64,000 nt of DNA from Mercenaria mercenaria (GCF_021730395.1 NC_069378.1:40313001-40377000), one strand, 5' to 3'. Positions 23,334-36,025 are shown, numbered from the stretch's first letter. Notes: generated from the letters alone by a model not told the origin. Numbers and translations are program-made.

Positions 23334-24739
23334 CAGCAATTCATCAACACGTCTGAAACTTATTCCGAAGCCGACCGAAGTACTTGTAACGACCTCAAAA
23401 GCCCCAAGAATATCAACATAAATGTTGATACTAGCTGGTGAAGTTCTGTTTCATTGATATATTGGATCAGTATTTTATTACTACATGCAATGTTATGTTG
23501 TTTTATTATTTTTTTTGTATTGGTGTAACAGAAAGCACATTTAAATGTTTACTAGGAATTAAAAATATAGGCTAAATGTGCATGACTCTGTCGGGTAGCC
23601 GCTATTTAAGCACAGCAGGCCTGGGCCTACAGATAATTTAGGAAACTGAAAAACTAAACACACCAAAAATGCAATATTAAGGGACCTTGAAAAGAGCAAA
23701 CGATGCATCTAGAACGTGCCCAAATGTGTCATAAAATGATAAACCTCAGGCACCATTGGATCCACATTTGCCTAGGCAGTCCCTTATACCTCTCCGCTAC
23801 AACTGAAAAAGGACAGCTACGCCTATGTATGTCAACACTTTTGAGGCCAGCTATTTACAAAACTGCCTGTATTCAATATATAACCCTCCCTCAGTCCTGT
23901 ACTACCCGGTCAGTTGTCAATACAGTATAACAATAGATGTTAAGAAAACGGACAACAGGCTATGAACGCGTTATCACGGACGCTCAGGTGAAAAGAACTA
24001 AAGTTTTCGCTTTACAGTTTTTTCGAAAAATGTTAATCAAACGGATAATCTGCATTGTAAACGTTTATTTATTAATTTAAACCATTCACTTATATCATAA
24101 TATGAAGTTCATGGGTTTATTTCTCTAAAAATACATATTTTACATTTGGAAAAAATGAGCCTTACACAAACTGTTAGAATTTCAAGAAAACGAAATCAAT
24201 ATAACATAAAATTATTTTTTGAAACAATTTGATAGGAATATAACTTATTTATGAGTATTTGAAGCCACTGTATAAAATTATCAGCAATCGAAGTCATGAG
24301 ATGGCATTGAAATTTGGTCAAAATTCCTAGCATAATGTCCGATGTCCTTTAGCTTGAAGTAACCCTCGTATACTGTCTTTAGAGATACGTTTAAACGCTA
24401 GTCAGTATTTGTTTGATATTGAATAAGATAAAGTGGAGTTAACAGTGGATGTTAAACGACTTGGTAGATATCTTCTTGATTGAGTAAAAGATAGCTTTAT
24501 TAAGAACTCTGTTGATTAAATGCTGAAAGTTTCGTATAAACATGAAAATGATTATGTTACGAGTTTTGATTTTCAATGACTTTCTAACTTTCTGTCTGTT
24601 GTTCCAAAGGCTTTTATAAATATTAAGTTATTTCTTTCTTTTTTGAGTACAATGTGATTATCAAGGGAATATTACGTTTTAGCATATTTGAGTACAACGT
24701 GGATGTGATAAGGTATTGGGATCACTAACGTCTGTCCAC
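23334..24739. other. Intergenic, nothing recognised
   Basis: AT-rich sequence with no supported feature. Confidence 0.4.
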
Positions 24740-25450
24740 CTGTCTGTCCGTCTGTCTGTCTATCCATGGTCATAATTTTCTTCAAACTATATCTCCTCTG
24801 AAACAATTTGGTGGAAGTAGATAAAATTCTGTGTACAAATACAATAAAATTTGGAAAAACTTTGCCTCAAGCTGAAGGCGTGGTCTCCTTTCGCTGAAAG
24901 TTAAAAAAATCATGTTAGAAACTGCTGATCCGATTTCAAAATAATTTCACACAAATATGTCATTGTTTACCATTGGCTGCCAGGAGTGTGTCAGTTTCAC
25001 CCATAAACAACTTTTCTAACGCAACACTTATTTTTCAAATGACTAATCTTTACTTGAAATAATGCTCTAAAATTTGACATACATTGTTAATGCTATAAAG
25101 AAATTTCAGTAAAATAAATTTAATCCATCTGATAACTTTACTCTTTTTACGATCACGCCCCATTTTTACACATACATATACATGTAAAAAATTGAATTTT
25201 TGAAGAAAGTATATTTGATTTTAATACAAATCAAATCATAAAACGTACAAAACATCATTTTTTATTATCCGTTTTGAAAGAATTTCACAGGAAAGTTCCT
25301 AGTGAGACTCCTTATACAGAGTGCTAAAGCCATCTCCTTTTTTCCAAAATAACTTGAAATTGGTCTAGTTCTCCCTTTATGGCTCTTAGGAAATTTTGGA
25401 AAATCTTCGTCTCTGCTCTGAATCTGCAGGCCAGTTTTCAAAGTAATTTG
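24740..25450 (+). repeat. Diverged dispersed repeat (CTGTCCGTCTGTCTGTC start)
   Basis: It begins with a CTGTC/CTGTCCG run. Then come AAACTATATCTCCTCTGAAA and ATTTGGTGGAAGTAG, the same layout as the repeat at 36330 (CGACATCCCTTCTGAAACC, ATTCGGTGGAAG). Later pieces (GGCTGCCAGGAGTGTG, TTGGTCTAGTTCTCCCTTTA) are weaker. It looks like an old copy of a bivalve interspersed repeat. Confidence 0.5.
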
Positions 25451-26579
25451 GTAGGTGTTTTTGTCATACCTTTTAAACTATGAAACTCTAGTGAACAATA
25501 ATGTGTCATTATGACCCTCTTGTTAATATGAATGGTGTAAAGCATTGAGTTGTGTGTCATTTTCGTGTGGCGAAGTTTTGATTTCTGTTTTAGTAAAGAT
25601 TTTTTTTTTTATAAAAATATGGGAAAACATTCGCAAAGAATTGATTTGTTGGTGAATGCATTACACATGATGTATGTAGCAATATCCTAATAGTATAGAA
25701 TAGTAACATGTTGCAAACTTATCTAAGCATTGGTAAGTGACAATGTGACGTAAAACTTACAATGAATCTGGTTAAAATGACAATTTTGTGGTGGTCATAT
25801 TTGATTATGGACGCATAAATTTGTAATTAGTTTATGTTATGTATAATGTACTAACCTAATGTCATGTCAAATTTGGACCTTTTCAGATGCATAATGTCTA
25901 TTGTTATGGATCAATTCCAAGAATTTGCAGTTTGTTACATATTTTCTAATCTGTTATCCCCAAAAGAAGCATTTTGTTTGCATATTTTTGCATGTTGTTA
26001 CATACATCTTGTATAATACTAAGACCACAAATCAATTCTTTGCGAGTTTTTCCCTTTATTTGGCGTTTTTATCTGTTACAGAAATGGAGTTGTCAAATTT
26101 CATTTAATTTATACTGTTCATGCTCTTTTATTATCTTCAGCTGAGCTGATTACAGTCTCCTCGCCAATCTCCAGTTGATAAGCTAGTTTATAGTATACAA
26201 ACTGTGGTAACGCTAATCCATTACACGTCATTGTCTGACCTTCCTTCAAGCCTCCTGATATACGATGGGATATGATGACTGGTGTCATAGTGCAAGCACC
26301 TCACCAGTAATGATCTATTTAACATTACTATTCCTAACAGTCCTCGTAGTTCCGGAACTTAATGCCGAGTACACGTTTACTGCCTGCCATATCATGTTTG
26401 TCAAGTTGAAACTGATTGTATTACTTTTCACTGATACAGCCATGCTCCAAAAATTCAGGTTAGCCCTACACATTGTTTGTATAGACGTGTTGAATACTTC
26501 ATATTTACACAAAGTACAAAACACATAAAATCAAAGCTCACAATTATTCCTCGTCATGTTCAAAAGTTATAGTACAGTG
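25451..26579. other. Intergenic, nothing recognised
   Basis: The ORFs at 25901-26107 and 26265-26528 are hydrophobic chance frames with an overlapping opposite-strand ORF. Confidence 0.4.
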
Positions 26580-26995
26580 CAAGTAAAAACTATCCCCGCC
26601 AGGCGAATCCCTAATAACTCAATGATTACTCGCAACATATAAACCACAAATGTGTTCATGTTAATAATTAAAAAACTCAACTATCTACCTGGTTCTTGTG
26701 CATGACACTCAATCTCATAATGGTGAACATTCATGCCAGGTTACATCAAAATCCCTCCATGCATAAAGGAGAAATGCTCCGGACAAACTTCAATTTGACC
26801 TTTGACCTCCAAATGTGACACTAACCTTTGAGATAGGAACATGGGGTTTGCGCATGACACTCCTTCTCATTCAGTAAACATGCATGCTAAATATAAACTA
26901 GATTGGTGCATGCATGTCAAAGATATGGTCCGGACAAAATCGGACGGACGGACACGCGCACGCATGTACATACACCGACCCGCCAAAAGTGACGA
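26580..26995 (+). repeat. Dispersed repeat with CGGACGGACGGACA end
   Basis: Internal near-repeats are seen: CATGACACTCAATCTCATAA and CATGACACTCCTTCTCATTC, plus two GGTGAACATTCATGC / GTAAACATGCATGC blocks. It also has TTTGACCTTTGACCTCCAAA and TTTGAGATAGGAACATGGGG, and ends in a GGACGGACGG run. This pattern is familiar from bivalve interspersed repeats. The ORFs at 26841-27123 lie in it and are not genes. Confidence 0.6.
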
Positions 26996-26999
26996 ATAT

Positions 27000-27405
27000 A
27001 GCAAGCTCAACGCAAGCGGGCTCGACAATGACCCACGAGACCCGCGCAAAAGTGTTTCATGTGCCGTTGCCTCTGTCATTCCCAATCGTTAAAGTTAATG
27101 TAATCAGGTTTGGCTTAAGATAATATTTTCCAGTTTTAAATACTTTGAAAAACAATAACATTAGACTTTGATGTTTCACGAGATTAGCTGTCTTGAAATA
27201 ATATTATATAAATGGAAAAGGTATCAGTGGTATATAAATTCCCCATTTAATCAAAGACAGACAAACAATAACAGGAACAAGGAACAAAATAAAATTCCAG
27301 CCCATCCTAGAAATAAAATAGACACACATTTTTTGTGTACATATCATAGCTCTACAGATAAGATATAGATTCTCCCAAAATTATTGCCAATTTGTATTAT
27401 AGCTA
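27000..27405. other. 3' flank of the fucosyltransferase gene
   Basis: AT-rich sequence with no supported gene. It would hold the 3' UTR of the minus-strand gene at 27406. Confidence 0.4.
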
Positions 27406-28779
27406 TCATATATCATTACTTCTAATACAGTCATGTCTGTTCCACCAATCATTTACATTTGCGATGGATTTTCGATATTGGTTGAGATTGTTTAATTTAT
27501 AACACAAGTTACAATACGATATCTGAGCGTGTTCTCGTTCTTTTATGACAGAATAATGATCCTTCAGCTTTAGAATGTTTGTATATTCTTCTTCGTTTGC
27601 ACCCACTTTGTTCAGATGTTGTGCAAGTTCTTTTGCTGAATTAAACGCATTGGTATCTATAAATGTGCCCTTCGGAAGATAATTTTCATAATGAATAGCA
27701 CCTCGAACAACAATAACAATATCTCTTGTGAACCACAGAAAGGCTTTTTCCGTAATGTAGTCAATACACAAGGAATTTTCGAATGCTAAGTAGAATTTGT
27801 ATTTCTTAGCCCAGTCAGTGTCACAATCGCTCCGTTTTGGACATGAAGACGACCTGTTCATGTTACACTTTCCGACTTTAGTAACATTTGTGTACTTCGC
27901 TAATTCACTGGCATACACCTCACGTTTGCTCGGTGTCCTACAATGGCTTACAAACCAAAGTGCAGTTTCTGTCTTCTGACGGAATATATCACTATAATTC
28001 TTATTAACGTCGCCGGTATAATTACTGATTACCTTCTCGTCTAGAGACGCATTCATACCTATATTTCTAAAGTTATTATTAATTTCTATGCTCTGAATGA
28101 CATAGTTTTTATCTACTTTATTTGGAATAACAGAGCCATAAACGTATGGAATATCGGAGTCTATTCTATAAGTCATGGTCCAGTTAAAATAATTATGGAC
28201 TCTTTTCTCATAAGGGTTGGTGAATCGCAGATATATGGGCGATTCTACTGTTACAAAAATGAAAACTTGATTCTTATCTCTATGTTTTGGGAGTTTATTT
28301 GGTACATTGTTTCCCTGAATAAGAACAGCGTCTGCATCTATAATTCCTGTTGTAAACGGTTTGATATATACAACTTCACAGTTTTGATAATGGAAACAAC
28401 TGGACATATTTAAACTTCTCATGTGAGCCTTTATTAGTCCATGATATACATGGTAAAGCGCTATTCGCAGCTTTCTTCGCTTAGGTATATAGTGAAGTTC
28501 TTGTGAAGCATCTGCGCTTCCATTATACTTTGAATGTTGACTAATTATTTCATTTAAAGACTCTTTTACAATACTTGTTCCAGTTCCGTATCTTGAATAT
28601 TTCATTTTATTAGTTACCACTGTTTGAGAATGTCCACGCACGTGCACGGAATATTGCGATGTTAACACGACTGATGTTCCAAATGAAAGACGATCACTGT
28701 AGTACGTTTGAAGTGCCAATATCAACATGACAGTCAATGTTGAAGAAATAAACAGTTTTCTTATTCTTGTTGTTTTCAT
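27406..28779 (-). CDS. Alpha-1,3-fucosyltransferase-like protein (GT10)
   Basis: A single uninterrupted frame of 457 codons. The start is put at the ATG at 28779 (MKTTRIRKL). The frame is open for 31 more codons, but that part is made by a 30-bp tandem duplication and reads as repeated hydrophobic junk. The product has the type II Golgi layout: a short basic N-terminus, one membrane segment (about residues 9-26), a stem, and a luminal catalytic domain. The GT10 fold is shown by FNWTMTYRIDSDIPYVYG (about 198-215) and the nucleotide-sugar motif KFYLAFENSLCIDYITEKAF (about 328-347). There are at least six N-glycosylation sequons. The enzyme should transfer fucose from GDP-fucose to N-acetylglucosamine or glucose units of glycans. 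It appears intronless, as is common in animal alpha-1,3-fucosyltransferases. The exact acceptor cannot be told from sequence. Confidence 0.9.
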   Translation of the reverse strand: MKTTRIRKLFISSTLTVMLILALQTYYSDRLSFGTSVVLTSQYSVHVRGHSQTVVTNKMKYSRYGTGTSIVKESLNEIISQHSKYNGSADASQELHYIPKRRKLRIALYHVYHGLIKAHMRSLNMSSCFHYQNCEVVYIKPFTTGIIDADAVLIQGNNVPNKLPKHRDKNQVFIFVTVESPIYLRFTNPYEKRVHNYFNWTMTYRIDSDIPYVYGSVIPNKVDKNYVIQSIEINNNFRNIGMNASLDEKVISNYTGDVNKNYSDIFRQKTETALWFVSHCRTPSKREVYASELAKYTNVTKVGKCNMNRSSSCPKRSDCDTDWAKKYKFYLAFENSLCIDYITEKAFLWFTRDIVIVVRGAIHYENYLPKGTFIDTNAFNSAKELAQHLNKVGANEEEYTNILKLKDHYSVIKEREHAQISYCNLCYKLNNLNQYRKSIANVNDWWNRHDCIRSNDI

Positions 28780-28806
28780 ACTTTTCTTTTCACCAGCTTC
28801 TGAAAT

Positions 28807-28866
28807 AAACAGACTATTATTAAAAGAGAATAATAAAAACAGACTATTATTAAAAGAGAATAATAA
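28807..28866. repeat. Exact 30-bp tandem duplication upstream of the fucosyltransferase
   Basis: The unit starting AAACAGACTATTATTAAAAG occurs twice back to back. It lies in the presumed 5' UTR and keeps the reading frame open upstream of the chosen start. Confidence 0.95.
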
Positions 28867-28879
28867 AATCAATGTTCGT

Positions 28880-29515
28880 GCTATCTTAAAGGTGTTTAAT
28901 CACATTTGAGCAACATTTTGTGACAGTTTTTTTTAATTTTTAATATATTCTGCGAGAGATTGATTTTTTTCAAGAAGTAAGATCCTTTTTAGAAATGTGT
29001 GTTTTATTATTTTTTATGAAATTTTGTAATTACTCCCCTTTAACTTAAAAGTATTTAAACGTGCAATACCACTTTTGATTTCAATACAAATTCTAATTTT
29101 ACATTCGCATTTGATAGATATTGGAATATTTCAACAATCAAGAAAAGTTTTAAAACAGTGTGTAGCTTCGGAATTAATATATTTCCAATCCAAGTTGCGC
29201 AACCAAGATTGGTAATGGGAGGTAATAATACTTCTACAAACTTGCTTTTCTAATGAATTTCGGCTAAATGTCAATGTACATTTTTGACGAATGTAATAGC
29301 TCTTATTACATGTTTGACGTCGCGTGAGTTAAATAAAGCCGTTACATAAAAATAATAATACACTGGTGTAATAAAGCTTTGACATTCTCGTCGTTTTAAG
29401 TATAGGAGACATTGGTCAAATTGACTTGTTTATAATAGTTAAAGAAAGTAATTTTTGATGTTACGGCAGGAAAAGCTAACATGTGATAAAAAGGATATTA
29501 CATTTGTGACTTTTT
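28880..29515. other. Upstream flank of the fucosyltransferase; no motif called
   Basis: AT-rich. I see no convincing promoter element. Confidence 0.4.
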
Positions 29516-29519
29516 ACAT

Positions 29520-29609
29520 TGAATTTATTAAACTCGTTGAATAAAATTGATAAAATGCTCGGCAGAGCCACGCATTTGATTATTTTATTCAACTCGTTTA
29601 ATAAATTCA
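29520..29609. repeat. Hairpin, arms about 42 bases
   Basis: TGAATTTATTAAACTCGTTG at the left is matched in inverse by CAACTCGTTTAATAAATTCA at the right, with further pairing inward and a spacer of about 6 bases. It is probably a tiny foldback or MITE remnant. Confidence 0.75.
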
Positions 29610-31480
29610 GTATGAAAAGACTATCGTGTAATATTCTCTCTATATATCTATATGACTTCTTTTAAGCAAAGTATGTTTATTAAATTGTTACATATGCTAA
29701 AATAACTCTATCTTGGTTAGGCAATCAGGACAGGAAAATCATTTTAAAAATACCTCCAGTGAAAATCTAACATGGCATTGTATTAAGCAGAGAGTGAATA
29801 CAAATAAGTGTAGATGAACATTTGTTAAACTTTCGACCAAACCCATGACTTGATCAAGATCTGATAAACCATCTTTAAACTGAGGCATTATTCAACTGAG
29901 ACAAATTTCAAATTTAATATACACAGCTTTCATTTGATGTTCTTCATCATTTTTAGTTTTATTTTAAATTGTGATCTCCAACTTTGAAGACACATTCTCT
30001 GAAAGAAATATTTGTATACCTACTATTGTGAAAAATAGAACAAAAGTTTAATTTACAATGTATATAAAACCTTTAGCAATGCTCTCTATTTACTTATCTA
30101 CTGATATAAATAAAGTTGGAGGGAAACGACATACGTACTAACAGCGCTTTGATGGTTAGAAACCCAATAGATGTAGGATTTGATTCGACTAACCATATTA
30201 TCAATATGATACTGTGCTTTGGTGATATGTACATTTATGCATTCAAATCCCCTGTAAATTAAAAAGATGTGAAGTAAAGGCATGAAGTCAATAGTTACCC
30301 GTAGTAAATTACTGCACCATTGCTATATATACAAAGTATGTCGATTTTTTTTACCGGGCATGAGTACTTCTAAGTTTGTGATCAAGTTCACGGCTGCCTC
30401 AAAGGTGGTTATACAGTAGGCCGAATTTCTGGTCTGTAACGATAATGACGTCAGAGGTGGTAAATTATTCCGCATTGAACTACATTGTACAGCGGATACA
30501 TTCGAACTAGTTGTGTGACAGTCTATTCCTGATTAAATTCTGTACGGTTACATAGAAAAGGTGATTTTGATAAATTACCTTCCAAAAATGGTTGCGAATA
30601 TAATGATATGTGGGCAGATTCGATTACAAATTTATACCATTTGTTAAGGCAGTTGTCAAATATGCTTCCAGTTTTTAATGGCATTACATATTCAAACTGT
30701 ATTTACTTTTACATAAATTTCATAGGGTGTAGGAGACACACTGTATGGTAACTATACCAGTAGATGTATGTTTATATACAACCAATATGACCTTATCGAA
30801 TGGTTTTGATATCAATATTATGTAACTTGGATTACAACTAAGTTAACATTATTACACGAAAGATGGATATCAAAATTGATAAAACCAGATACACCACAGT
30901 TTTCTCTTTCACTTATTTCTGAGATAGAGGTAACCTTTTGGTGGTCCTTGCTATATATGGATAGCATGTAACCGAGGGAAAGAAGTCCGCTGCAATAATC
31001 CGACATGCAGTGCACAGGTTCCATAATTCTGTTTAGCTTTTAACAAATATGTCCCTATTTTGACTCTCAATTATGATAAGGTTTATGTATATAAGCATGT
31101 ATATCATGTATCATCATAAAATGGAAACATTATATGGCTACAAGATACATTTAAGCAAAATTGTTGGTCCTTTTATACTTTAATATTTCATTTTGCCTTC
31201 TTTAGTGACAAAATGAATGCAATTGAATAGTCAAACTTAGATGTCCGCTTTAAATTTATTATTTGTCTATTTTCAAGGTATACATATCCACAGATAAATA
31301 TAAATAACAACTATAATTTACTATATATCACCAGTTAGTTATAACATCACGATTGTTTATATATGTATATATTCGTTATGAAATCATTTTCAAATTTATA
31401 AAAGAAAATAGTAAATAATTGATTTTTTGTTGCATTTTAGATCTCAACAACACAATTATAAGTCATATTGTGACTTTCTA
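29610..31480. other. Intergenic, nothing recognised
   Basis: ORFs at 30098-30283 and 30818-31024 (minus) lack any recognisable content. Confidence 0.4.
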
Positions 31481-31485
31481 ATTTT

Positions 31486-31690
31486 GATGGCGGAGGAAGA
31501 CCCGACGTTTTCGCTCCGCGCCCCCGCTAAATATAGAGTTTTTACCCCGCGTCCCCGCCATTTTAACTTGTTAATTCTCGTGTTTTCGCTCGGCGGGTTC
31601 GCGGGGGCGAAATGGCAGAAATCAGCCACCAAACGGGTGGGCACGAACCTTCTGCAAGCCAGATAGATGGCTACCTCACACGAGGCCCCA
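31486..31690 (-). repeat. SINE-like repeat with a GC-rich body
   Basis: On the minus strand it starts with a tRNA-like head, GAGGTAGCCATCTATCTGGC followed by TTGCAGAAGGTTCGTGCCC (same head family as 13775). It then runs into an unusually GC-rich body, CATTTCGCCCCCGCGAACCC ... GCGGGGACGCGGGG ... AGCGGGGGCGCGGAGCG. This stands out sharply from the AT-rich surroundings. The plus-strand ORF at 31427-31666 is a product of it. Confidence 0.5.
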
Positions 31691-34399
31691 ATGTATAATT
31701 AAATAGGCAAATAAAAATCAATTTGTTACGAAGGTTCCAACAACCTAACTACATAATTTTTAAATATAGGAGACAGCAAACAAAGGTTTGATATTAAAAT
31801 TAAATTATGGGAGCAGCAAAGCTCGACTATTCAATTTCATTGTGTTAATCAAGATTTTAAGCACTAAATGTTTAATAAAAATAAAAGGACTTTCTGGATG
31901 AAGTATTTTCGAGGTAACAGTCACGACTAGAAATTTTCAATATTGGTACCTTGTAGTAATTCGCCATATTTTCAAATACAAAGTTTGGGCAGAACATTTT
32001 TCTAACATTTCAAAATTCAGGATAATTCAAGTTAAATTTAAATTAGTATTATATAATGTACAGCTCAATTCCTTTTATTTTACAGCTTATTTCTACAGTC
32101 TTACTAACTGTTTTTAGTTGTTTAATAATACCTTAAAGATTACTCCATAGAACTCACAGAATCATTTATCTTTTCTTTGTAATTACAATCCTTAGAAAAA
32201 GCAGCTGTTGCTATACTAAGTCTTTGAAAAGATGATATAAATTTAAGGTGTGTTCATTAAACACCATAGAACAACAAACTTTCTACAAGGCTGGCATCGC
32301 CGATTTTCTGTAGTTGTCGGGGAATCTCATTCAAATATCTAAAGATTTATCAGTGTTCTACTTGGGAAACAGACCAACATAGAGATGAGGATGCTATGAT
32401 TGCTGACTCACAAGACAACCAAAAGAAAAAGGAGCAATTGAAAAAACAAGAGAATAAAAATGTTGTTGAAATTTTCAAGAGCGAGAAGTGAAAGACACGT
32501 TATGGGCCATTATGTACTTATATCAAGAGTATTGGAGTTACTTCCCTTACACTCTCGGTAACATTTGCAAAAACACCGATATGTGTCGATATTCTGTAAG
32601 ATTCAATGAGAATAAACTGAGTTTGATTAAAAATGGTAATGTTTACAATAATAAGATTTGTATACAATGTTCCCTGTGAAGTTTGGAATATTTTACAAGT
32701 GTCTGGCAGAATACATGACTTTTTAATTGTCACTTTAGAATACAGAGGTTTGAACATGTTTTGGTTCGTTAACATTTAAGCGAGAGCAAAAGGGTTGCGA
32801 AACATAAAATGGCTGACATCTGTATGTAAACAAGATACAAAAAAAAAGAAATTGTTATTTCAACATTCTTGTTGTCATTAAAACTGTGCATCGAGTGGAC
32901 GAATGTTATAAAAAGTTATTGATAAGTGTAAACTGATATTTTTCGCTTTTTCGTCAACGAAATGTTTATCAAAAAATCCATCAATTTGGATGTTTTTGGG
33001 TCAGGTAAACTGTACTTTCATGTTATACTTTTCTGGAGGCGTGTGACCTTATTTCATTCATCGTAGATGAATTAAGAAGCCGCATCGCCAAAAACATTTG
33101 GGGTACGAATGCACGTAAGTTTGATAAACTTAATGTACAATCAAAATGGTTGGTTTTAGATCAATTGTGTACATATATTTTGCACCATCGGGGTTAGTTT
33201 TCGCATCCAGAATATATATACTGGAAGTTGAATGATAGCACAGTCAATTTATTTTGCGTCAGCTTCAATCATGTTCCTTTGTGACAGGAATTCAATTCTG
33301 TTTAAGATTTGCCTTTTGCTTTATTTGTGAAGTTAATTTTTTCAGTTCGAATATGCCACGTTACAAGACAAAGTCTAGACTAACGCTATACTTGAAGTAA
33401 TAAACATATCATCAGGCAGTTACATTTTGAAATACTACAATGATAACAATAAAATACGGGAAACGTAATAAATATGCGGTGTAGCAAACTTCACATGAAC
33501 ATTCATGACAATGCTTTGAAATTCATCAAACGAATATCCCTATGCACATACAGAAAAATCCTGTAGCAGACAGAAACAGATACTGTTCCAATAAGATGGA
33601 GAAAATAACTGTCAATATAACTAAGTTACTATAACTCACTTTTGCAAGACACATGAGTTAATGAGTAAAATTTCAATAATTAAATCACATGACATTGTAA
33701 TAACAGTATAGAATAAATAATAGAAGCTGCAAAAACAAATTACTCGATCTACTCACTGGTCATTGATGAAAACGGCGATATAAGTAAAATAATAAATTTC
33801 ACCAAAAGTTCAACAATATACATATAATAGTTTATAGCAAAACCGTGTCTTAACATTATTTTTACACGATGCGCGGTTATACGCCGTGCGAAATAATTTC
33901 ACGAGGGCGCAGCCCAATTGAAAGTATTTCAAACTACATATAACCGCCCGAGTGTATATTTTTCTAAATGTCACGTCGACTTGACGCCAACATAAAATTG
34001 CTGAGATAATTTAAGCATTGCTAAACATATTAGAATTATGACTTTAGTAATGCAGAAATGGTCTTTTGTTTAAAAACTGCCACCGTTTATTTGGAGTGCA
34101 CACTTAACTTGTGTTTTGCTATACAGGTTTAAGAGTTTAAGCCTAATTCATAACACCGTTAATACACTACATAAACATTATGTAGTAATTTTCCATATTT
34201 TCAAATATGTAATTTGAGTCGTGTACACCTTTAAAGGTGGATAATAAAATTTCCAAAACCAAGTGTACTTTTTGGAAAAAATTGAACCCAAATACGAATG
34301 ACAAAAAGGTTGACGGTCTTAATATTACATACGGATTGACAACATTAAATTTACAAACAATGCCCCTTCGTGCATTATTTCATCACGAGTGGACACTTG
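31691..34399. other. Long gene-poor stretch
   Basis: About 2.7 kb of AT-rich DNA. Short ORFs around 32488-32775 face each other on both strands and have no motif. A partly inverted patch with TTATACGCCGTGCGAAATAA near 33880 hints at an old hairpin element but I cannot define its ends. Confidence 0.45.
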
Positions 34400-34404
34400 C
34401 GTAT

Positions 34405-34480
34405 AACCACTGACCTTCCGTAAGCCAGCTGGATGGCTTTCTCACATGCAGAATTCAACGCCCCGAGTTGAGGCCCGAGG
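34405..34480 (-). repeat. SINE head fragment
   Basis: The minus strand reads GTGAGAAAGCCATCCAGCTG and GCTTACGGAAGGTCAGTGGT, the head of the SINE family seen at 13775 and 4390. Confidence 0.6.
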
Positions 34481-34507
34481 CCACATCGATGAGGGGCAAG
34501 TGATTTG

Positions 34508-34675
34508 AATAATATTAATTCATATAGGTTGACCAGTCAAATGTTTTAAGTTTTTTTCAAATACACCTATTCCCTTTGATGAATGACCTCTAAATATCAT
34601 CCAACAAAGGGGGTAGGTGTATTTGAAGAAAACTTGAAACATTTGACCGGTCAGCCTATATGAATTAATATTATT
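34508..34675. repeat. Hairpin element, arms about 71 bases
   Basis: Left arm 34508-34578 and right arm 34605-34675 are inverse copies with only a few mismatches (for example AATAATATTAATTCATATAG at the left and CTATATGAATTAATATTATT at the right). They are separated by about 26 bases. It is a small foldback or MITE. Confidence 0.85.
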
Positions 34676-34679
34676 TGGT

Positions 34680-35216
34680 ACATGACGTGATATCTTATTG
34701 AAAGAATCATAGTCTACTGGTCATGACTCAGGATGTTGAATTTTCTACTCTTGGATAGTGAAAAACATTATATGTACCAATATTATAGTTTTGGTTATGC
34801 TTGTAGCAGGGTGCGTGAAGGAGGTTTCACATTTCATTACGAGACTGCTATTGTTTGCTTTTCATGCTTCCAAGGGATTTTCCGTTAGGGTTAAAGTCAC
34901 ACCGACGAATTGCCATCGTTTGCAACTACAGTACGAGTAGGTAGAACCACCGACCTGAATAACTATAAACTCCATTGATATAAACGACGGTTTACATAAT
35001 TTTTATGTAGAACATATAATTAAAACAAAAAAACATCAACGTTATTGCTTATTTCTATATAATTCAAACTTATATTTTGCGTTTAAATTCTCGGTTTAAG
35101 TTATGCAAATAAATCTGTTTTTAAACAACTATGCAAACTCGTTTTGACAATTTAAATGAGGAAAATTAGATAACAACAATGATGAAGAAAAAAAAATCTC
35201 ACCTTACAATCTTCAA
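34680..35216 (+). repeat. Dispersed segment, diverged partner of 4490-4790
   Basis: 34890-34935 carries degraded SINE-family pieces on the minus strand. From about 34950 the blocks shared with 4500-4780 follow in the same order and orientation. The ORFs at 34758-34940 and 35179-35376 are not supported. Confidence 0.5.
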
Positions 35217-35516
35217 AAATATGTACATAAACCGTTATTATGTTATTTGTATTCAAGTCAGTCCGAATATCCTAACTATGTATCTTTGTTCAATATACTG
35301 TTTTCATTCAATCGTTTTCAACAGCAAACTTGTCATGTATTATGAATATATGATTCTAAAAGGGACCTTGAAATGAAGGATAAAATAAACAGCGCGCAAT
35401 TGTTCAAATACATTTTACTAGCGAATACTGTCATTATCATAATTTTAAGCTGATAAAAACGCTAAATGTCAGCTGGTAGTTGTTTAAGTTCAATGAATGA
35501 TTTTTTTGTATTTACT

Positions 35517-35600
35517 TGTGTGTGTGTGTGTGCGTGTGTGCGTGCGTGTGTCCGTGTGTGTGTGTGTCCGTGTGTGTGCGTGCGTGCATGTGAGAGAGAG
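35517..35600. repeat. (GT)n-rich microsatellite ending in GA
   Basis: GT repeats with CG interruptions, then GAGAGAGAG. It holds the place that the GA/GT tract has after the related segment at 4490-5050. Confidence 0.95.
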
Positions 35601-35988
35601 GGGTTTCTTTAGAAAAATTCTAAATATATGAAATCACTTTAACATTAGTATACAACAGGCAAGATTCTGAGAAAAGCAGGGTTGTTTCACAGCTTCTGTT
35701 GTACCACTGCCAAAAATAATAAATCAAACATTATGTTTCATTCTGTGTAACATGTTTTCGTAGAAACTGATCATTTGAAGAAATGTCTCATAGATATCAT
35801 AAAGCGCAACAACATTGAATGATCACATGAATGTGTGGGCTTGTTCAAGTATATATTATTTCCATTTTGCTATTGCCGTTTTCATATACGACCATGTCCT
35901 ATCAGGATTGTTTAGACATTTCGTTCCGGTTAAAACTTGGACTTTTTTCTATATTTTTTTTCTTCTTCATATCTTATCAATAACACCA

Positions 35989-36025
<37 letters not shown>

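Noticed and set aside
26841-27123. Three overlapping ORFs on both strands
   Set aside because: They lie in the CGGACGGACGG-ending dispersed repeat and its flank.
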